Assembly: GCA_963730065.1 (NCBI GenBank)
Contig: CAVSQL010000012.1
Location: 186,001 to 250,000 of the forward strand
DNA length: 64,000 bases
Direction of reading: 5' to 3'
From: UBA9676 sp963730065
GTDB lineage: Bacteria > Actinomycetota > Actinomycetes > Streptosporangiales > Streptosporangiaceae
Under the pieces are notes generated by a model that had not been told where the DNA came from, did not search any database, and saw only the letters and a program-made list of their open reading frames with translations. This document shows positions 35,712 to 44,857 of the stretch, in pieces. The position numbers and the translations under genes were made by a program. Numbering within the stretch: position 1 is the first letter of the stretch; each line of letters starts with the position of its first letter.

Positions 35712-38309
35712 ATGAGCAGCAGGCGCCGTCGGCTCGACCCAGTGGGGCCGTTTGGCAATCCCGACGGGTCACGAGCCGACCTCGAAGATGTGATCAGCGA
35801 GTTCGTCGACTTCGGCGGCGATCCGGCGTTTGGCCACCTCGCGACCCGCGCAAACGACTCCATGGTGCGGGTCATCGTGGGGAAGCTCGGGGCGGGCAAG
35901 ACGGTCTACCTGCGGCGTCTTCAGGACTTCCAGTCACGTCAGGACTCTGTCTACGCCGACATACCGCAGCAGGGCTTGCCGAAGACCGAGGTTGTGGTAA
36001 AGGCGTGCCAGTGGTTCTCAGACCGCGTCCTGGTCGAGAAGTGGATGCAGATCTGGCAGTGCGCGATCATGCGGTCGCTGGCCTCCCACGTGCTGCGCCG
36101 CCCCGAGCTACGCCAGCAGTTGCGCGACGATCAGGCCGAGGAGCTGGAGCAGTCGTTCGAGCGGCTGCTTGACGATTTCCGCCGGCCCCGGACGATCTAC
36201 AGCCAGGTGCGCGACATCATTAACCAGCGGCAGACCGCCCATCAGCTGTCTACGTACCTCGACGACCCGCTGTGGGACGACCTTGAGGATCTGCTGGGAG
36301 AGATCATCGGCCAGTGCAAGCCGATCTATTTCTACCTCGACGCGATAGACGAGGAGTTCAGCCACGCGCCAATGTACTGGCTGAAGTGCCAGGAGGGGTT
36401 GTTCTACCAGGTCATGCGGCTGCTCCGCGATCATAAGCTGGGCGGCCGCCTGCATATCGTCGTCTGCATCCGCGACATCGTCATGTCTTCGGTGTACCGG
36501 TCAGAACATGCGCCGCGGTACTACAACGAGCCGCACATCCGCGTCCTGACCTGGGACCGAAGCTCGCTGCTCTATCTGCTGCAGCAAAAGCTGCGGCGGC
36601 TGCCGCCGTCACTGCTGATGCGGCGTCCCACCAGCGGCGCCCCCACGATCCGCGACTGGCTCGGCGTCAACGGCGACTGGCCGGGACCCGATGGCGACGG
36701 AACGATCGAGGACTACCTGCTCAGCCACACCAGGCTGATCCCCCGCGACATCATCTCGCTCGGCAATGAGCTGAACGAGGAGGTCCTGCGGCAGAAGCAG
36801 GCCGGCCATGAGGGCCTGCCGCCGGCGGCTCTGGCGGGGGTGGTTCAGCGCTGCGCCAAGCGGTTCGGCGACTCCCAGCTCGCCCAGTGCGCCAACCAGA
36901 TCTCGTCGGACCTGATGCCGGAGAACGCCGCCCTTCACAACTACTCCGAATTGTTCACCAGCACCCAGGCCTATATCAGCGGCGTGCAGGAGGAGCTTCG
37001 CTCCTTCGTCCGGATTATCGGTGTCGATCAATTCCCGCGGGCGGACCTCGAGGCACTGCAGGAAATGGCGGATCTGCACTTCGACAAGGCGACGGACCTC
37101 GCTTCGGTCCTGTGGCAGAACGGCCTGCTCGGGTATATCGACGAGGTCGGGCGGCACCGGTTCTACTCCATGGGCGACGTCGAGCAGTTTCACTTCCCGC
37201 CGGAAGTAGGCACGTACGTGCTGCATCCGTGCCTGGTGTACACCGTCGGGGGAATCCGGCATGTGCGGGCGGACTCCGCTAGAGCCGGCGACACGCGCCG
37301 CATCGGCCCGCGCACAACTCCTGAGCGCAACGATCTTCCCGGGGCATCCGCCGCCGCACGGCCCTCAGGCGGCAGCCAGGCGCTTCCGGAACCTTACCCA
37401 GCCGAGGTGCGATCTTCCGCTGGGGCCAAGGCCACGCACTACGCTGTCGGCGACGTCCTCGAGGGCCGCTTCAAGATTCTGGGCGTACTCGGGCAGGGCG
37501 GCTTTTCGAAGGTCTATCGCGTGCACGATGACGTCGAGGATGAAGAGCGGGCGCTCAAGCTTTTCGACAGCGCCGCCGGCGATGCGGCGGTGCGCCGCGA
37601 GATCGGCGCCCTGCGGAAGATCCACCATCCCCACGTGGTGGAGGTCTTCTGGGCCGGAAAGACCAGTGCCGGCGACTGGTATCTCGTCACCGAACTCATC
37701 GACGGCGAGCCACTCGACGAGTTTGTCACCGGAACGAGGCGCCTTCGCGACCGGGAGGCGGTCGATGTTGCCCTCGATCTGCTGGACGCGCTCGTCGCTT
37801 TTCATCCTGATGCGGCACGCCTCAGGCAGCTGGATGCTCAACGGCGCGAAGGCGACCTCCCGGAAGCCGAGTCGCACGAGTGGATGGAGCTGCAGGACAA
37901 AGGGCTGGTGCACCGCGACATCAAACCGCTCAACGTGATGCTCACCCGCACCGGGGCGAAACTGCTTGACTTCAACATCGCCTCCCGGGTCGGCGACCCC
38001 GTGCATACGCAGTCAGGCACACCGCCGTATCAGCCACCCGACGCCGGCCTCACTCGCTGGGACGTCTCCACCGACCTGTTCGCCGTCGGCGTACTGCTCT
38101 ATCAGCTCCTCTGCAACGGCCACCACCCGTTCCCGAATGCGACGCCCACAGCCGACGGACCGGTGACCGACCCGAGAGCGTTCCGCTCCGATCTCAACCC
38201 TGACCTGGCCGAGTTTCTCATCAAGGCATGCGCCCCAGCCAGCGCTGATCGCTTCGCCACGGCTGCTGACATGCAGCTCGCCTTGCGTAACATCCGCGCT
38301 GACCTTTGA
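35712..38309 (+). CDS. P-loop NTPase fused to a Ser/Thr protein kinase
   Basis: 865 residues. The N-terminal half is a large P-loop NTPase: Walker A GKLGAGKT at residues 57-64 and Walker B IYFYLDAIDEE near 204-214, followed by IVVCIRDIVMSS and a long helical region (330-540), as in STAND/KAP-like ATPases. After a Pro/Arg-rich linker, a complete kinase domain starts near 577: glycine loop LGQGGFSKVY, ALKLF (Lys), RREIGAL (Glu), HRDIKPLNVM near 734. DFG is changed to DFN (LLDFNIAS, about 752) and the activation end reads GTPPYQPPD. No membrane segment is seen. ATG 35712 has GGGGAG upstream; a TTG at 35700 is possible. The architecture suggests a sensor-switch kinase, possibly a stress or anti-phage protein; no such function is proven here. 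Confidence 0.85.
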   Translation: MSSRRRRLDPVGPFGNPDGSRADLEDVISEFVDFGGDPAFGHLATRANDSMVRVIVGKLGAGKTVYLRRLQDFQSRQDSVYADIPQQGLPKTEVVVKACQWFSDRVLVEKWMQIWQCAIMRSLASHVLRRPELRQQLRDDQAEELEQSFERLLDDFRRPRTIYSQVRDIINQRQTAHQLSTYLDDPLWDDLEDLLGEIIGQCKPIYFYLDAIDEEFSHAPMYWLKCQEGLFYQVMRLLRDHKLGGRLHIVVCIRDIVMSSVYRSEHAPRYYNEPHIRVLTWDRSSLLYLLQQKLRRLPPSLLMRRPTSGAPTIRDWLGVNGDWPGPDGDGTIEDYLLSHTRLIPRDIISLGNELNEEVLRQKQAGHEGLPPAALAGVVQRCAKRFGDSQLAQCANQISSDLMPENAALHNYSELFTSTQAYISGVQEELRSFVRIIGVDQFPRADLEALQEMADLHFDKATDLASVLWQNGLLGYIDEVGRHRFYSMGDVEQFHFPPEVGTYVLHPCLVYTVGGIRHVRADSARAGDTRRIGPRTTPERNDLPGASAAARPSGGSQALPEPYPAEVRSSAGAKATHYAVGDVLEGRFKILGVLGQGGFSKVYRVHDDVEDEERALKLFDSAAGDAAVRREIGALRKIHHPHVVEVFWAGKTSAGDWYLVTELIDGEPLDEFVTGTRRLRDREAVDVALDLLDALVAFHPDAARLRQLDAQRREGDLPEAESHEWMELQDKGLVHRDIKPLNVMLTRTGAKLLDFNIASRVGDPVHTQSGTPPYQPPDAGLTRWDVSTDLFAVGVLLYQLLCNGHHPFPNATPTADGPVTDPRAFRSDLNPDLAEFLIKACAPASADRFATAADMQLALRNIRADL

Positions 38310-38372
38310 CCGGCCGATCCGGAGGTGTTCTCTCAGGGCGGTGCGCGCATCCCACGCGCCAAGGCCCGGCGC

Positions 38373-39794
38373 CTAATCGCCGGCGACGATGGACAGCAGC
38401 TCGCCACGGTCCGGGGCCGGAAGCGGCTCATCGCGCCACCCAGCGCCCAATGCGAAGACCTTGTCGAGCAAGCCGGGGCGGGCGGTCACATCAGCTGCCC
38501 GGCTCAACACCATGGCGACGCTGACGAAGCCCCGCAGGCAGTCGGGGTCCTTGAAGGCGGCATTGGCCAGGGCCTGGCCGGTCTCCCAGCCGGGATCGCG
38601 TGGGCGGTACTCGCCACCGCCGATGAGCGCATCGATCTCCGCCAGACGGTGACGGTCGCCCGCCAGCGTGTCGCGGTACCAGGGCTCGACCGTCTCGGCT
38701 GTGGCGTGGTGGAAAGAACAGGCGAACTCCCAGGGGTCGTCGAGGCCGACCGCGGTGATCGTGTCGCGCAACAGCACGGCCTGCAGCATCCCGATCGAGG
38801 CGCCCCTGCCCACCGTCGGGTTGGAGCACGCCCAAGCGTCGCCCACCGCCACCACTCCGGTAGCCACAGGAGCGCCGTCGACCATGAGGTTGCGGTGGCG
38901 ATCCTCGATCCTGGCCATCGCCATGACTCGATCGTCGATCGGCTGCCCATCCAGCCAGTGCGCCACCAGCGGCAAGGACCGGACGGCCTTCTCCCAGATC
39001 GCAGCGTCGCGCAGGCGATGCAGCGCCTTGTCCCTGGCGCTGGTCACCAGGGTGACGCTCCACGTGCTGTTGTCGGCCGGCAGCGTCAGGGCCGAGATGG
39101 TGCCAAGGTGCATGAGAAAGCCCCCCAGTGCCGGGGGAATGCCACCGCCGTCAGAGCGGAAGTGCCGGCCGTAGTAGATGAAGCCGCTGTCGTCGAGCTC
39201 ATCGTGGGGGGGCCGGGCTCTTATCGCCTCGAGCCACCGCGGCAGCGGTGAGCGCCGGCCGGTCATATCCACGACCAGGTCGGCGGTTATCTCCTCACCC
39301 GTGTCCAGACGAACCCCGGCAACGTGAGGCACGCCGTTGTGAGCCGAAGGCCCGGGGACGAGCCCCACGGCGGCAGCGCCCCTTCTGATCTGCAGATGCG
39401 GGGCCCGGCCGGCCACCGACGCGACAGCCGCCTCCACCACGCATCGCCGACCGGAGATGCACTCGAACGCGCCATCCCCCTCGCGGGCAGACCCCCTGAT
39501 CGCCTCGGGGGCGTCGAGGACAGGGTTGTTGCGAACGGCCCCCGCAGCGGCCAATTCCTTCTTCACCTCGGGCAGTTCGGAGTCGAGGAGGACGCGGTAG
39601 CGGGCCAGGAAGTAGTGCGGCAGCCGGAACTGGTTGACCCCTTTACGCTGCCAGGTAGCCCAGATCTCGTCGGCCCCCGCCGGCGGCGCCTCGGCGTCTC
39701 GCTCCAGGACCGTCACCTCGTGGCCATCCCCGCAAAGCAGAAGTCCAGCACCAAGGCCAACAACCCCCGCACCCACAAGCACGATCCTGGCCAT
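38373..39794 (-). CDS. FAD-dependent oxidoreductase (p-hydroxybenzoate hydroxylase-like fold)
   Basis: 473 residues. FAD-binding GAGVVGLGAGLLL is at about residues 8-20, the second-strand acid is in VLERDAEAP, and the late GDAWACSNPTVGRGASIGM is the GD motif that contacts the ribityl chain. It resembles geranylgeranyl-reductase/halogenase-like monooxygenases used in secondary and lipid metabolism. Lacking the Trp motif of flavin halogenases (GWxWxIP), it is unlikely to be one. It stands alone, convergent with the NTPase-kinase gene. Confidence 0.85.
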   Translation of the reverse strand: MARIVLVGAGVVGLGAGLLLCGDGHEVTVLERDAEAPPAGADEIWATWQRKGVNQFRLPHYFLARYRVLLDSELPEVKKELAAAGAVRNNPVLDAPEAIRGSAREGDGAFECISGRRCVVEAAVASVAGRAPHLQIRRGAAAVGLVPGPSAHNGVPHVAGVRLDTGEEITADLVVDMTGRRSPLPRWLEAIRARPPHDELDDSGFIYYGRHFRSDGGGIPPALGGFLMHLGTISALTLPADNSTWSVTLVTSARDKALHRLRDAAIWEKAVRSLPLVAHWLDGQPIDDRVMAMARIEDRHRNLMVDGAPVATGVVAVGDAWACSNPTVGRGASIGMLQAVLLRDTITAVGLDDPWEFACSFHHATAETVEPWYRDTLAGDRHRLAEIDALIGGGEYRPRDPGWETGQALANAAFKDPDCLRGFVSVAMVLSRAADVTARPGLLDKVFALGAGWRDEPLPAPDRGELLSIVAGD

Positions 39795-39917
39795 GGGCGA
39801 CTCCCCCTTCTCGGATGCAACCGTGACCGCCCCCCCGAGTCAACACCACGCAGTTGCGCACCCGGCGAAGACGAGGTGGAGGTGGCGTGGAGTCGGGTCG
39901 GGGCTGTGGCCGAGCTG

Positions 39918-40952
39918 TCAGTGGCGGCGCATCCGCCGCCGGAACCGGGCGGCTGCGATTATGGCCGCCACGCACGCTATGAGGGCGGCCACCAAGACAG
40001 CGGGGAAGAAAGCGCGGGACGGCCACCCGCCGCCCGGGATCAGCAGCACTGCGAGCAGGGCCAGCGTCACCAGCGGCAGTAGCACGGGGCCGCGCCGTCC
40101 CAGGCCCGGCCGCGGCGCAGCCGCTGGCGGCAGCGTCCAGGCCTGCCCCGGGGCCGGCGAGGGCTCGGGAAGGTCGGCCATGACGCGCCGCAGGTCACCG
40201 GCAGTCCTCGCATTCAGTGCCGCCGTGACCCGTTCGTCCAGCTCCTCAGGCGTGAGCCGGCCCTCGGCGAAGTGGTCACGCAACCGGGCGGTGGCGCGCT
40301 CCCGGTCGGCGTCGGAGATCCGGACACGGTCATCTGTCGCCCTGCTCACCCCCTGGTGATTCGTCCCGCCCGGCAGCACCCCGGCTTTCACACGCAGCCT
40401 CGGCAACCCCGGCGGGACGGGCCGGGGCGGGCTGGCGGCGGCATGCTCGAAGCGGCCGTCGGCGGTGTCCAGCCACCGGATTCCCGAATCCAGCCGGAAC
40501 AGCTCGGCGTCGACCGCCAGCGCCAGGCCCAGGTCGCGATCGGCGCTGTCCTGTTTGATCCGGGTCCACTGCCGCATCAGCTCCACCAGGTGCCGACGGT
40601 GCACCTGGATCACCTCATGCACGTCAGTGCCGGGCACCCGCAGCGCCACCAGGATCTTCGTCGCCAGCTCACCATGGGGCGGCGGGGAGGCCAGATCCGG
40701 GGGCGCACGCAACCACCCGGCAAGCTCCCGCTCCCCATCGGCGGCGATCCGGAAGCCCTTCTGCGGGGCATCCGCCCCGGCATCGTCGGACTCGACCAGC
40801 CCGTCGCGCTCGAGCCACTGCAGCGCCGTGTCCACCTGGCTCACGTGCAGCGGCCACACCTCACCGGCCCACGCCTCGAAATCCTCATGAAGTTGCACGC
40901 CGTGCCTGGGCCCCTCACTCAGCAGCGCGAGCAAGGCGTACCGGACACTCAT
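39918..40952 (-). CDS. PadR regulator fused to a DUF1707 domain and membrane helices
   Basis: 344 residues. Residues 1-190 are a PadR/Vir-type regulator (SVRYALLALLSEGPRHGVQL, winged HTH, then helices ending RWLDTADGRF), a clear paralogue of the PadR protein at 44214-44798. After a linker comes a DUF1707 segment (RISDADRERATARLRDHFAE, GRLTPEELDERVTAAL), then two membrane helices (LLPLVTLALLAVLLIPG and FFPAVLVAALIACVAAIIAA). Joining a DNA-binding domain to a membrane anchor is unusual. ATG 40952 is chosen by alignment with the paralogue. It is the last gene of the ABC/FtsX operon, 26 bp after the permease. Confidence 0.85.
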   Translation of the reverse strand: MSVRYALLALLSEGPRHGVQLHEDFEAWAGEVWPLHVSQVDTALQWLERDGLVESDDAGADAPQKGFRIAADGERELAGWLRAPPDLASPPPHGELATKILVALRVPGTDVHEVIQVHRRHLVELMRQWTRIKQDSADRDLGLALAVDAELFRLDSGIRWLDTADGRFEHAAASPPRPVPPGLPRLRVKAGVLPGGTNHQGVSRATDDRVRISDADRERATARLRDHFAEGRLTPEELDERVTAALNARTAGDLRRVMADLPEPSPAPGQAWTLPPAAAPRPGLGRRGPVLLPLVTLALLAVLLIPGGGWPSRAFFPAVLVAALIACVAAIIAAARFRRRMRRH

Positions 40953-40978
40953 GACATCACGCGTCCCCGGCACCATGT

Positions 40979-43498
40979 TCACCCGATCGGCTGGTGGGCC
41001 ATGGCGGGTGGTTCACGTCCGGCGAGCAGCCAGCCAGCGGCAGCCGCGGCGAGCGGCATGCCGACCAGGATGAGCAGCAGGTTGGCGGTGGGGACGCTGG
41101 TCAGCTCGGAAAGGTTTTCGAGCGGGTTCGCCCAGGAGTAGCCGATGGCGGCGGCATAGGCCGCCGCTGTGCCGAGCACCGCACCGGCCAGGGCGAGGGC
41201 ACCGGCCGTGGCCGCGGTGAGCGTGCGGCGGGTCCAGCTGCTCGCCCCGGTGGCGGCCAGGGTGCGCAGGTCGCTGGCTGTTTCGCTGCGGATGAGGCCG
41301 ACGCTCATGGCCAGGATGCCCAGCGCGAGCACGATGCCGAAGACGGTGGCCCAGTTGATGATCTCCGCCGACGTCGGAATGCTGGACTTGGTCTCAATGG
41401 TCATGCCCGCCGCGGCCGCGGTGAGCCGGGCATCGGTAATCTGCCCTGCGGTGGGCGGGTTCGGGGTCTGGATGAGCCAGCCTTGCGTGGCGACGTGCAG
41501 GCCGAGGGCGCGGATGGCGTGCTCGGTGATCACAGTGTTGGGCGCCGACGTTCCGGACGGAAGCGCGCTGACCTCCTGGATCACCGGGTTGGCCAGGCAG
41601 TCGCTCTTGGGGCAGGGGAACGATGACGTGCCGCCGCCGGGCGGCCCGTTGGGGTTGAAGTAGTTGCCGTAGACGAGCTGCATGCGGGAGATGCCCGACA
41701 GCCCGGGCCGCATGGTGAGGATGTCGGCCGCCGGGTTGACCTGGGAGGCCTTGATCCCGAAGGCCCGCAGCAGCTGCGGCGTGGCCACGTAGACCGGACC
41801 GGTGAACTGGCGCCCCGACGCGGCGTGCTGCAGCGAGGCGCTCGTCTGGTCAAGCTGGACGATGTCGTGCGAGCCGAGCGCGGCGGCGATGCCGCGCGCG
41901 ACGCCGGCCCACGACTGCGGCTTGCTCCCGGCCGTCGGCCCGCTGGGCCCGCTGCCGGGGCCACCACCCTGCGCGTTGGGCGTGTAGACGATGAGCTGAT
42001 CCGACGCCACGTTGGGCCCGGCGTAGTCGAGGACGTTGCCGAAGCGTTGCGCGGACAGGATGCAGACGAGGGTGGCGATCAGTACGCCGAGACTGATGGC
42101 CGCGAGCGCTGAGCCCGAGCGGGCCCGGTAGCGGGCCAGGTCGCGCAGGGCCAGCCGGGGCGCGATCGGGGCGTGCCGGCCGAGCCTGGCCAGCACGGTC
42201 AGGCACATCGGGGCCAGCAGGATGACCGCCGCGATGAGAGCGACGAAGCCGAGGACGAGCTCGAGCATCCCGTGGCCGTTGCCGTTGCTCTTACCGGAGT
42301 AGGCGAACAGGACCGCAGCGCCGCCGAGCAGGACCAGGCCAGGCAGCGCCGAGCGGTGTACCCGCTTCGGCGCGGCGGGCCGCCCGGACAGGGCGGTCAC
42401 AACGGGGATCCTGGTGATCGACCGGGCCGGCCGGGAGGCAGCGAAGTAGGTGGCGAGGATGGCAAGCACGATTGCCGGGCCGATCACGATCCACGGCAGC
42501 CGGAACGCGCCGATCAGGTGATGGGCATCCGTTTCGACGACCGGCCGGTAGGCCAGCCAGGCGGCCACGCCCAGCACCACCCCGGCCAGCGCACCGGTGA
42601 CACCCACCAGGACACCATTGGCCCGGACCACCAGCCGGACGTGCCTATCGGTGGCGCCAAGGGAGGCAAGCATCCCGAGCGAACGCAGCCGGCGCTGGGC
42701 CAGCACAGTGAAGCCGCCGACCGCGACCAGGGCGATGAGGAGCATGCCGACCGTGGCCAAGGCGAGCACGATCGTCTCGGGGTTGAGCGGGTTGCCCGCC
42801 GACGACGACGCCGACGCCGACGCCGGGCTCTGCACATTTGGCCCGATGGAGGAAGGGGTCACCCCCGGCGCGTCGAACAGCACGGTGACCTGGCTCGGCG
42901 CGGGAACCTGGCCGGGCACCACGAGGGCGAACTCGTCCAGCAGGCTCTGCGGGTTCTGCACGATACCGACCACCCGCCGGGCTTTCCCGCCCTGCTGCCA
43001 CAGGTCCCCGATCTTGAGATTGAAGGCCGAGGCTACGCCGCTGGTCACGGCCACCTGGTCAGGGCCCGCGGGGTAGTGCCCAGAGACCAGGGACAGCATG
43101 GGCTGCCCGAACGGGCCGTGCGGATCCTGCGCGCGCAGGTCGTAGGAGCTGATCGAGCCCGGGATGGCAACGGTCTGGTTCTCGATGACGTCGACCCGGC
43201 CGAAGCGCTGCCGCAGCGCGGCGATCTGGCTCGCCAGGTGAGGGTCGGGCGCCTGGAATGTGGCCAGGTCCGTGGCGGTGCCGAAGCCCGCGTTGGCCGC
43301 GGGTGGCGTGTTGGTGGCCACCGCCGCCCCGATGACGGTGGCCGCTACGGCGACCATGATGAGCGCCAGCACCAGCAACTGCTGGCGCCACTCGCGGCGG
43401 AACATCCGCCACGCCCAGCGGACCACCGCCCGGCGCGCGGGAACGCCCCCGTTGCCAGTTCCCGCGTGGGCCGGGCGCTCACGAAGCGCCGTGCTCAC
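40979..43498 (-). CDS. FtsX/MacB-type ABC permease
   Basis: 839 residues with two FtsX units. The N-terminal helix (QLLVLALIMVAVAATVIGAA) is followed by a large extracytoplasmic MacB-like domain, a helix cluster at about 250-430, a second exposed domain containing a CPKSDC cysteine pair, and final helices near 700-830. It works with the ATPase encoded upstream; the GTG start overlaps that gene's stop (GTGA). Such exporters usually handle lipids, peptides or drugs, or act in cell-envelope signalling. Confidence 0.92.
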   Translation of the reverse strand: MSTALRERPAHAGTGNGGVPARRAVVRWAWRMFRREWRQQLLVLALIMVAVAATVIGAAVATNTPPAANAGFGTATDLATFQAPDPHLASQIAALRQRFGRVDVIENQTVAIPGSISSYDLRAQDPHGPFGQPMLSLVSGHYPAGPDQVAVTSGVASAFNLKIGDLWQQGGKARRVVGIVQNPQSLLDEFALVVPGQVPAPSQVTVLFDAPGVTPSSIGPNVQSPASASASSSAGNPLNPETIVLALATVGMLLIALVAVGGFTVLAQRRLRSLGMLASLGATDRHVRLVVRANGVLVGVTGALAGVVLGVAAWLAYRPVVETDAHHLIGAFRLPWIVIGPAIVLAILATYFAASRPARSITRIPVVTALSGRPAAPKRVHRSALPGLVLLGGAAVLFAYSGKSNGNGHGMLELVLGFVALIAAVILLAPMCLTVLARLGRHAPIAPRLALRDLARYRARSGSALAAISLGVLIATLVCILSAQRFGNVLDYAGPNVASDQLIVYTPNAQGGGPGSGPSGPTAGSKPQSWAGVARGIAAALGSHDIVQLDQTSASLQHAASGRQFTGPVYVATPQLLRAFGIKASQVNPAADILTMRPGLSGISRMQLVYGNYFNPNGPPGGGTSSFPCPKSDCLANPVIQEVSALPSGTSAPNTVITEHAIRALGLHVATQGWLIQTPNPPTAGQITDARLTAAAAGMTIETKSSIPTSAEIINWATVFGIVLALGILAMSVGLIRSETASDLRTLAATGASSWTRRTLTAATAGALALAGAVLGTAAAYAAAIGYSWANPLENLSELTSVPTANLLLILVGMPLAAAAAGWLLAGREPPAMAHQPIG

Positions 43499-44217
43499 TG
43501 GCCCGGCCCGGGGGTGAGCAGTGACTCAGGGCCTGGGACGGGCATGGTCTGGTCGACCACCCGCCCGTCGCGCAGGAACACCACCCGGTCGGCCCACGAG
43601 GCCAGCTGCGCGTCGTGGGTTACCACCACCGCGGCCACGCCCTGCTTGCACGCCTCGTGCAGCAGGCGCATCACCTCTTCGGCGTTCACCGAGTCCAGGG
43701 CGCCCGACGGCTCATCGGCGAGCAGCAGGCGGCGCTCGCCGACCACCGCGCGGGCGATCGCCACCCGCTGCCGCTCCCCGCCGGACAGCTCATCGGGGAA
43801 CCGGGACGCCCGCTCGCTCAGGCCGAGCCTGTCCAGCACCCGCAGGCCAGCCGCGCGGGCCTTCCTGGCGGCCACGCCGTCGAGTTCCAGCGGCAGCGCG
43901 ACGTTCTCGGCCACGGTCAGCCCGGGCAGCAGGTTGAAATCCTGGAACACGTACCCGACCGTGCGGCGCCGCAGCCGGGCCTTGCCGTTGCGCGACATCC
44001 CCGCCAGCGCCGCGCCACCGACCAGCACCTCCCCGCTGGTGGGGTCCTCCAGGCTGCCGGCGATCGTCAGCAGGGTGGACTTGCCTGACCCGCTTGGCCC
44101 CATCACCGCCACCATCGCGCCGGCGTCCACCGACAGGTCCACCTCGCTCAGCGCATGCACCTGCGCCGCACCCTGCCCGTAGGTTTTCGATACGCCATGC
44201 AGTTCCAGCACGCTCAT
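43495..44217 (-). CDS. ABC ATPase, LolD/MacB type
   Basis: 240 residues: Walker A GPSGSGKST, Q-loop VFQDFNLLPG, signature LSGGERQR, Walker B LLLADEPSGALD and the switch His in VTHDAQ. This is the standard partner of FtsX/MacB permeases. The ATG overlaps the stop of the PadR gene (ATGA), and its stop overlaps the permease start, so the four-gene operon is coupled throughout. Confidence 0.94.
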   Translation of the reverse strand: MSVLELHGVSKTYGQGAAQVHALSEVDLSVDAGAMVAVMGPSGSGKSTLLTIAGSLEDPTSGEVLVGGAALAGMSRNGKARLRRRTVGYVFQDFNLLPGLTVAENVALPLELDGVAARKARAAGLRVLDRLGLSERASRFPDELSGGERQRVAIARAVVGERRLLLADEPSGALDSVNAEEVMRLLHEACKQGVAAVVVTHDAQLASWADRVVFLRDGRVVDQTMPVPGPESLLTPGPGQ

Positions 44218-44798
44218 CGCCGCACCCCCACCCTGCGCCGCAGCCGTGGCAGTGGCCACTGGGCCGGCCCGGGAGGGGCGGCGATGGCCGCACGTTTGAG
44301 ACGGCCGTCGGCGGTGTCCAGCCACCGGATGACCGCATCGAGCCGGAACAGCTCGGCGTCCACCACCAGCGCCAGGCCCAAATCGGACTCGGCCTCGTCC
44401 TCTTTGATCCGGGTCCACTGCTGCATCAGCTCCACCAGGTACCGGCGGTGCACCTGGATCACCTCCTGCACGTCGGTGCCGGGCACCCGGACCGCCACCA
44501 GTACCTTCATCACCAGCTCGTCGCGGGGTGGGGACGCCAGGTCCGGCGGAGTGCGCAGCCACCGGGCCAGCTCGGCCGCCCCGTCCGCAGTGATCCGGAA
44601 GCCCTTCTGGGGGCCCTCTGCCTCGGCGCCGTCGGATTCCACCAGCCCGTCACGCTCGAGCCGCTGCAGCGTCGTGTACACCTGGCCCACGTTCAGCGGC
44701 CACACCTCGCCGGTCCGCTCCTCGAACTCCTCACGCAGCTGCAGCCCGTACTTGGGCCCCTCGCTCAGCAGCGCGAGCAGGGCATGCCGGACGCTCAT
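44214..44798 (-). CDS. PadR-family regulator of the exporter operon
   Basis: 194 residues. The winged helix is at about residues 1-80 (SVRHALLALLSEGPKYGLQL, LNVGQVYTTLQRLERDGLVE), with a C-terminal dimerisation helix region (VQEVIQVHRRYLVELMQQWT). It is the first gene of the operon. Its promoter holds a perfect palindrome over the -10, so it very probably represses itself and the exporter until a drug or envelope signal binds. A second, fused paralogue ends the same operon. Confidence 0.92.
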   Translation of the reverse strand: MSVRHALLALLSEGPKYGLQLREEFEERTGEVWPLNVGQVYTTLQRLERDGLVESDGAEAEGPQKGFRITADGAAELARWLRTPPDLASPPRDELVMKVLVAVRVPGTDVQEVIQVHRRYLVELMQQWTRIKEDEAESDLGLALVVDAELFRLDAVIRWLDTADGRLKRAAIAAPPGPAQWPLPRLRRRVGVRR

Positions 44799-44815
44799 GA
44801 CGTCACACCATCAGA

Positions 44816-44857
44816 TATCATGCCGCGCATGATACCGGGTATATAGGCTCCAGCCAA
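44816..44857 (-). promoter_or_regulatory. PadR-operon promoter with operator over the -10
   Basis: On the minus strand, TTGGCT (44857-44852), a 17-base spacer and TATCAT (44834-44829). The -10 is the first half of the perfect palindrome TATCATGCGCGGCATGATA (44816-44834, 8-bp arms). Binding there would block polymerase. Confidence 0.65.

Noticed and set aside
38373..39794. Flavin-dependent halogenase
   Set aside because: The FAD motifs fit, but the halogenase GWxWxIP motif is absent.
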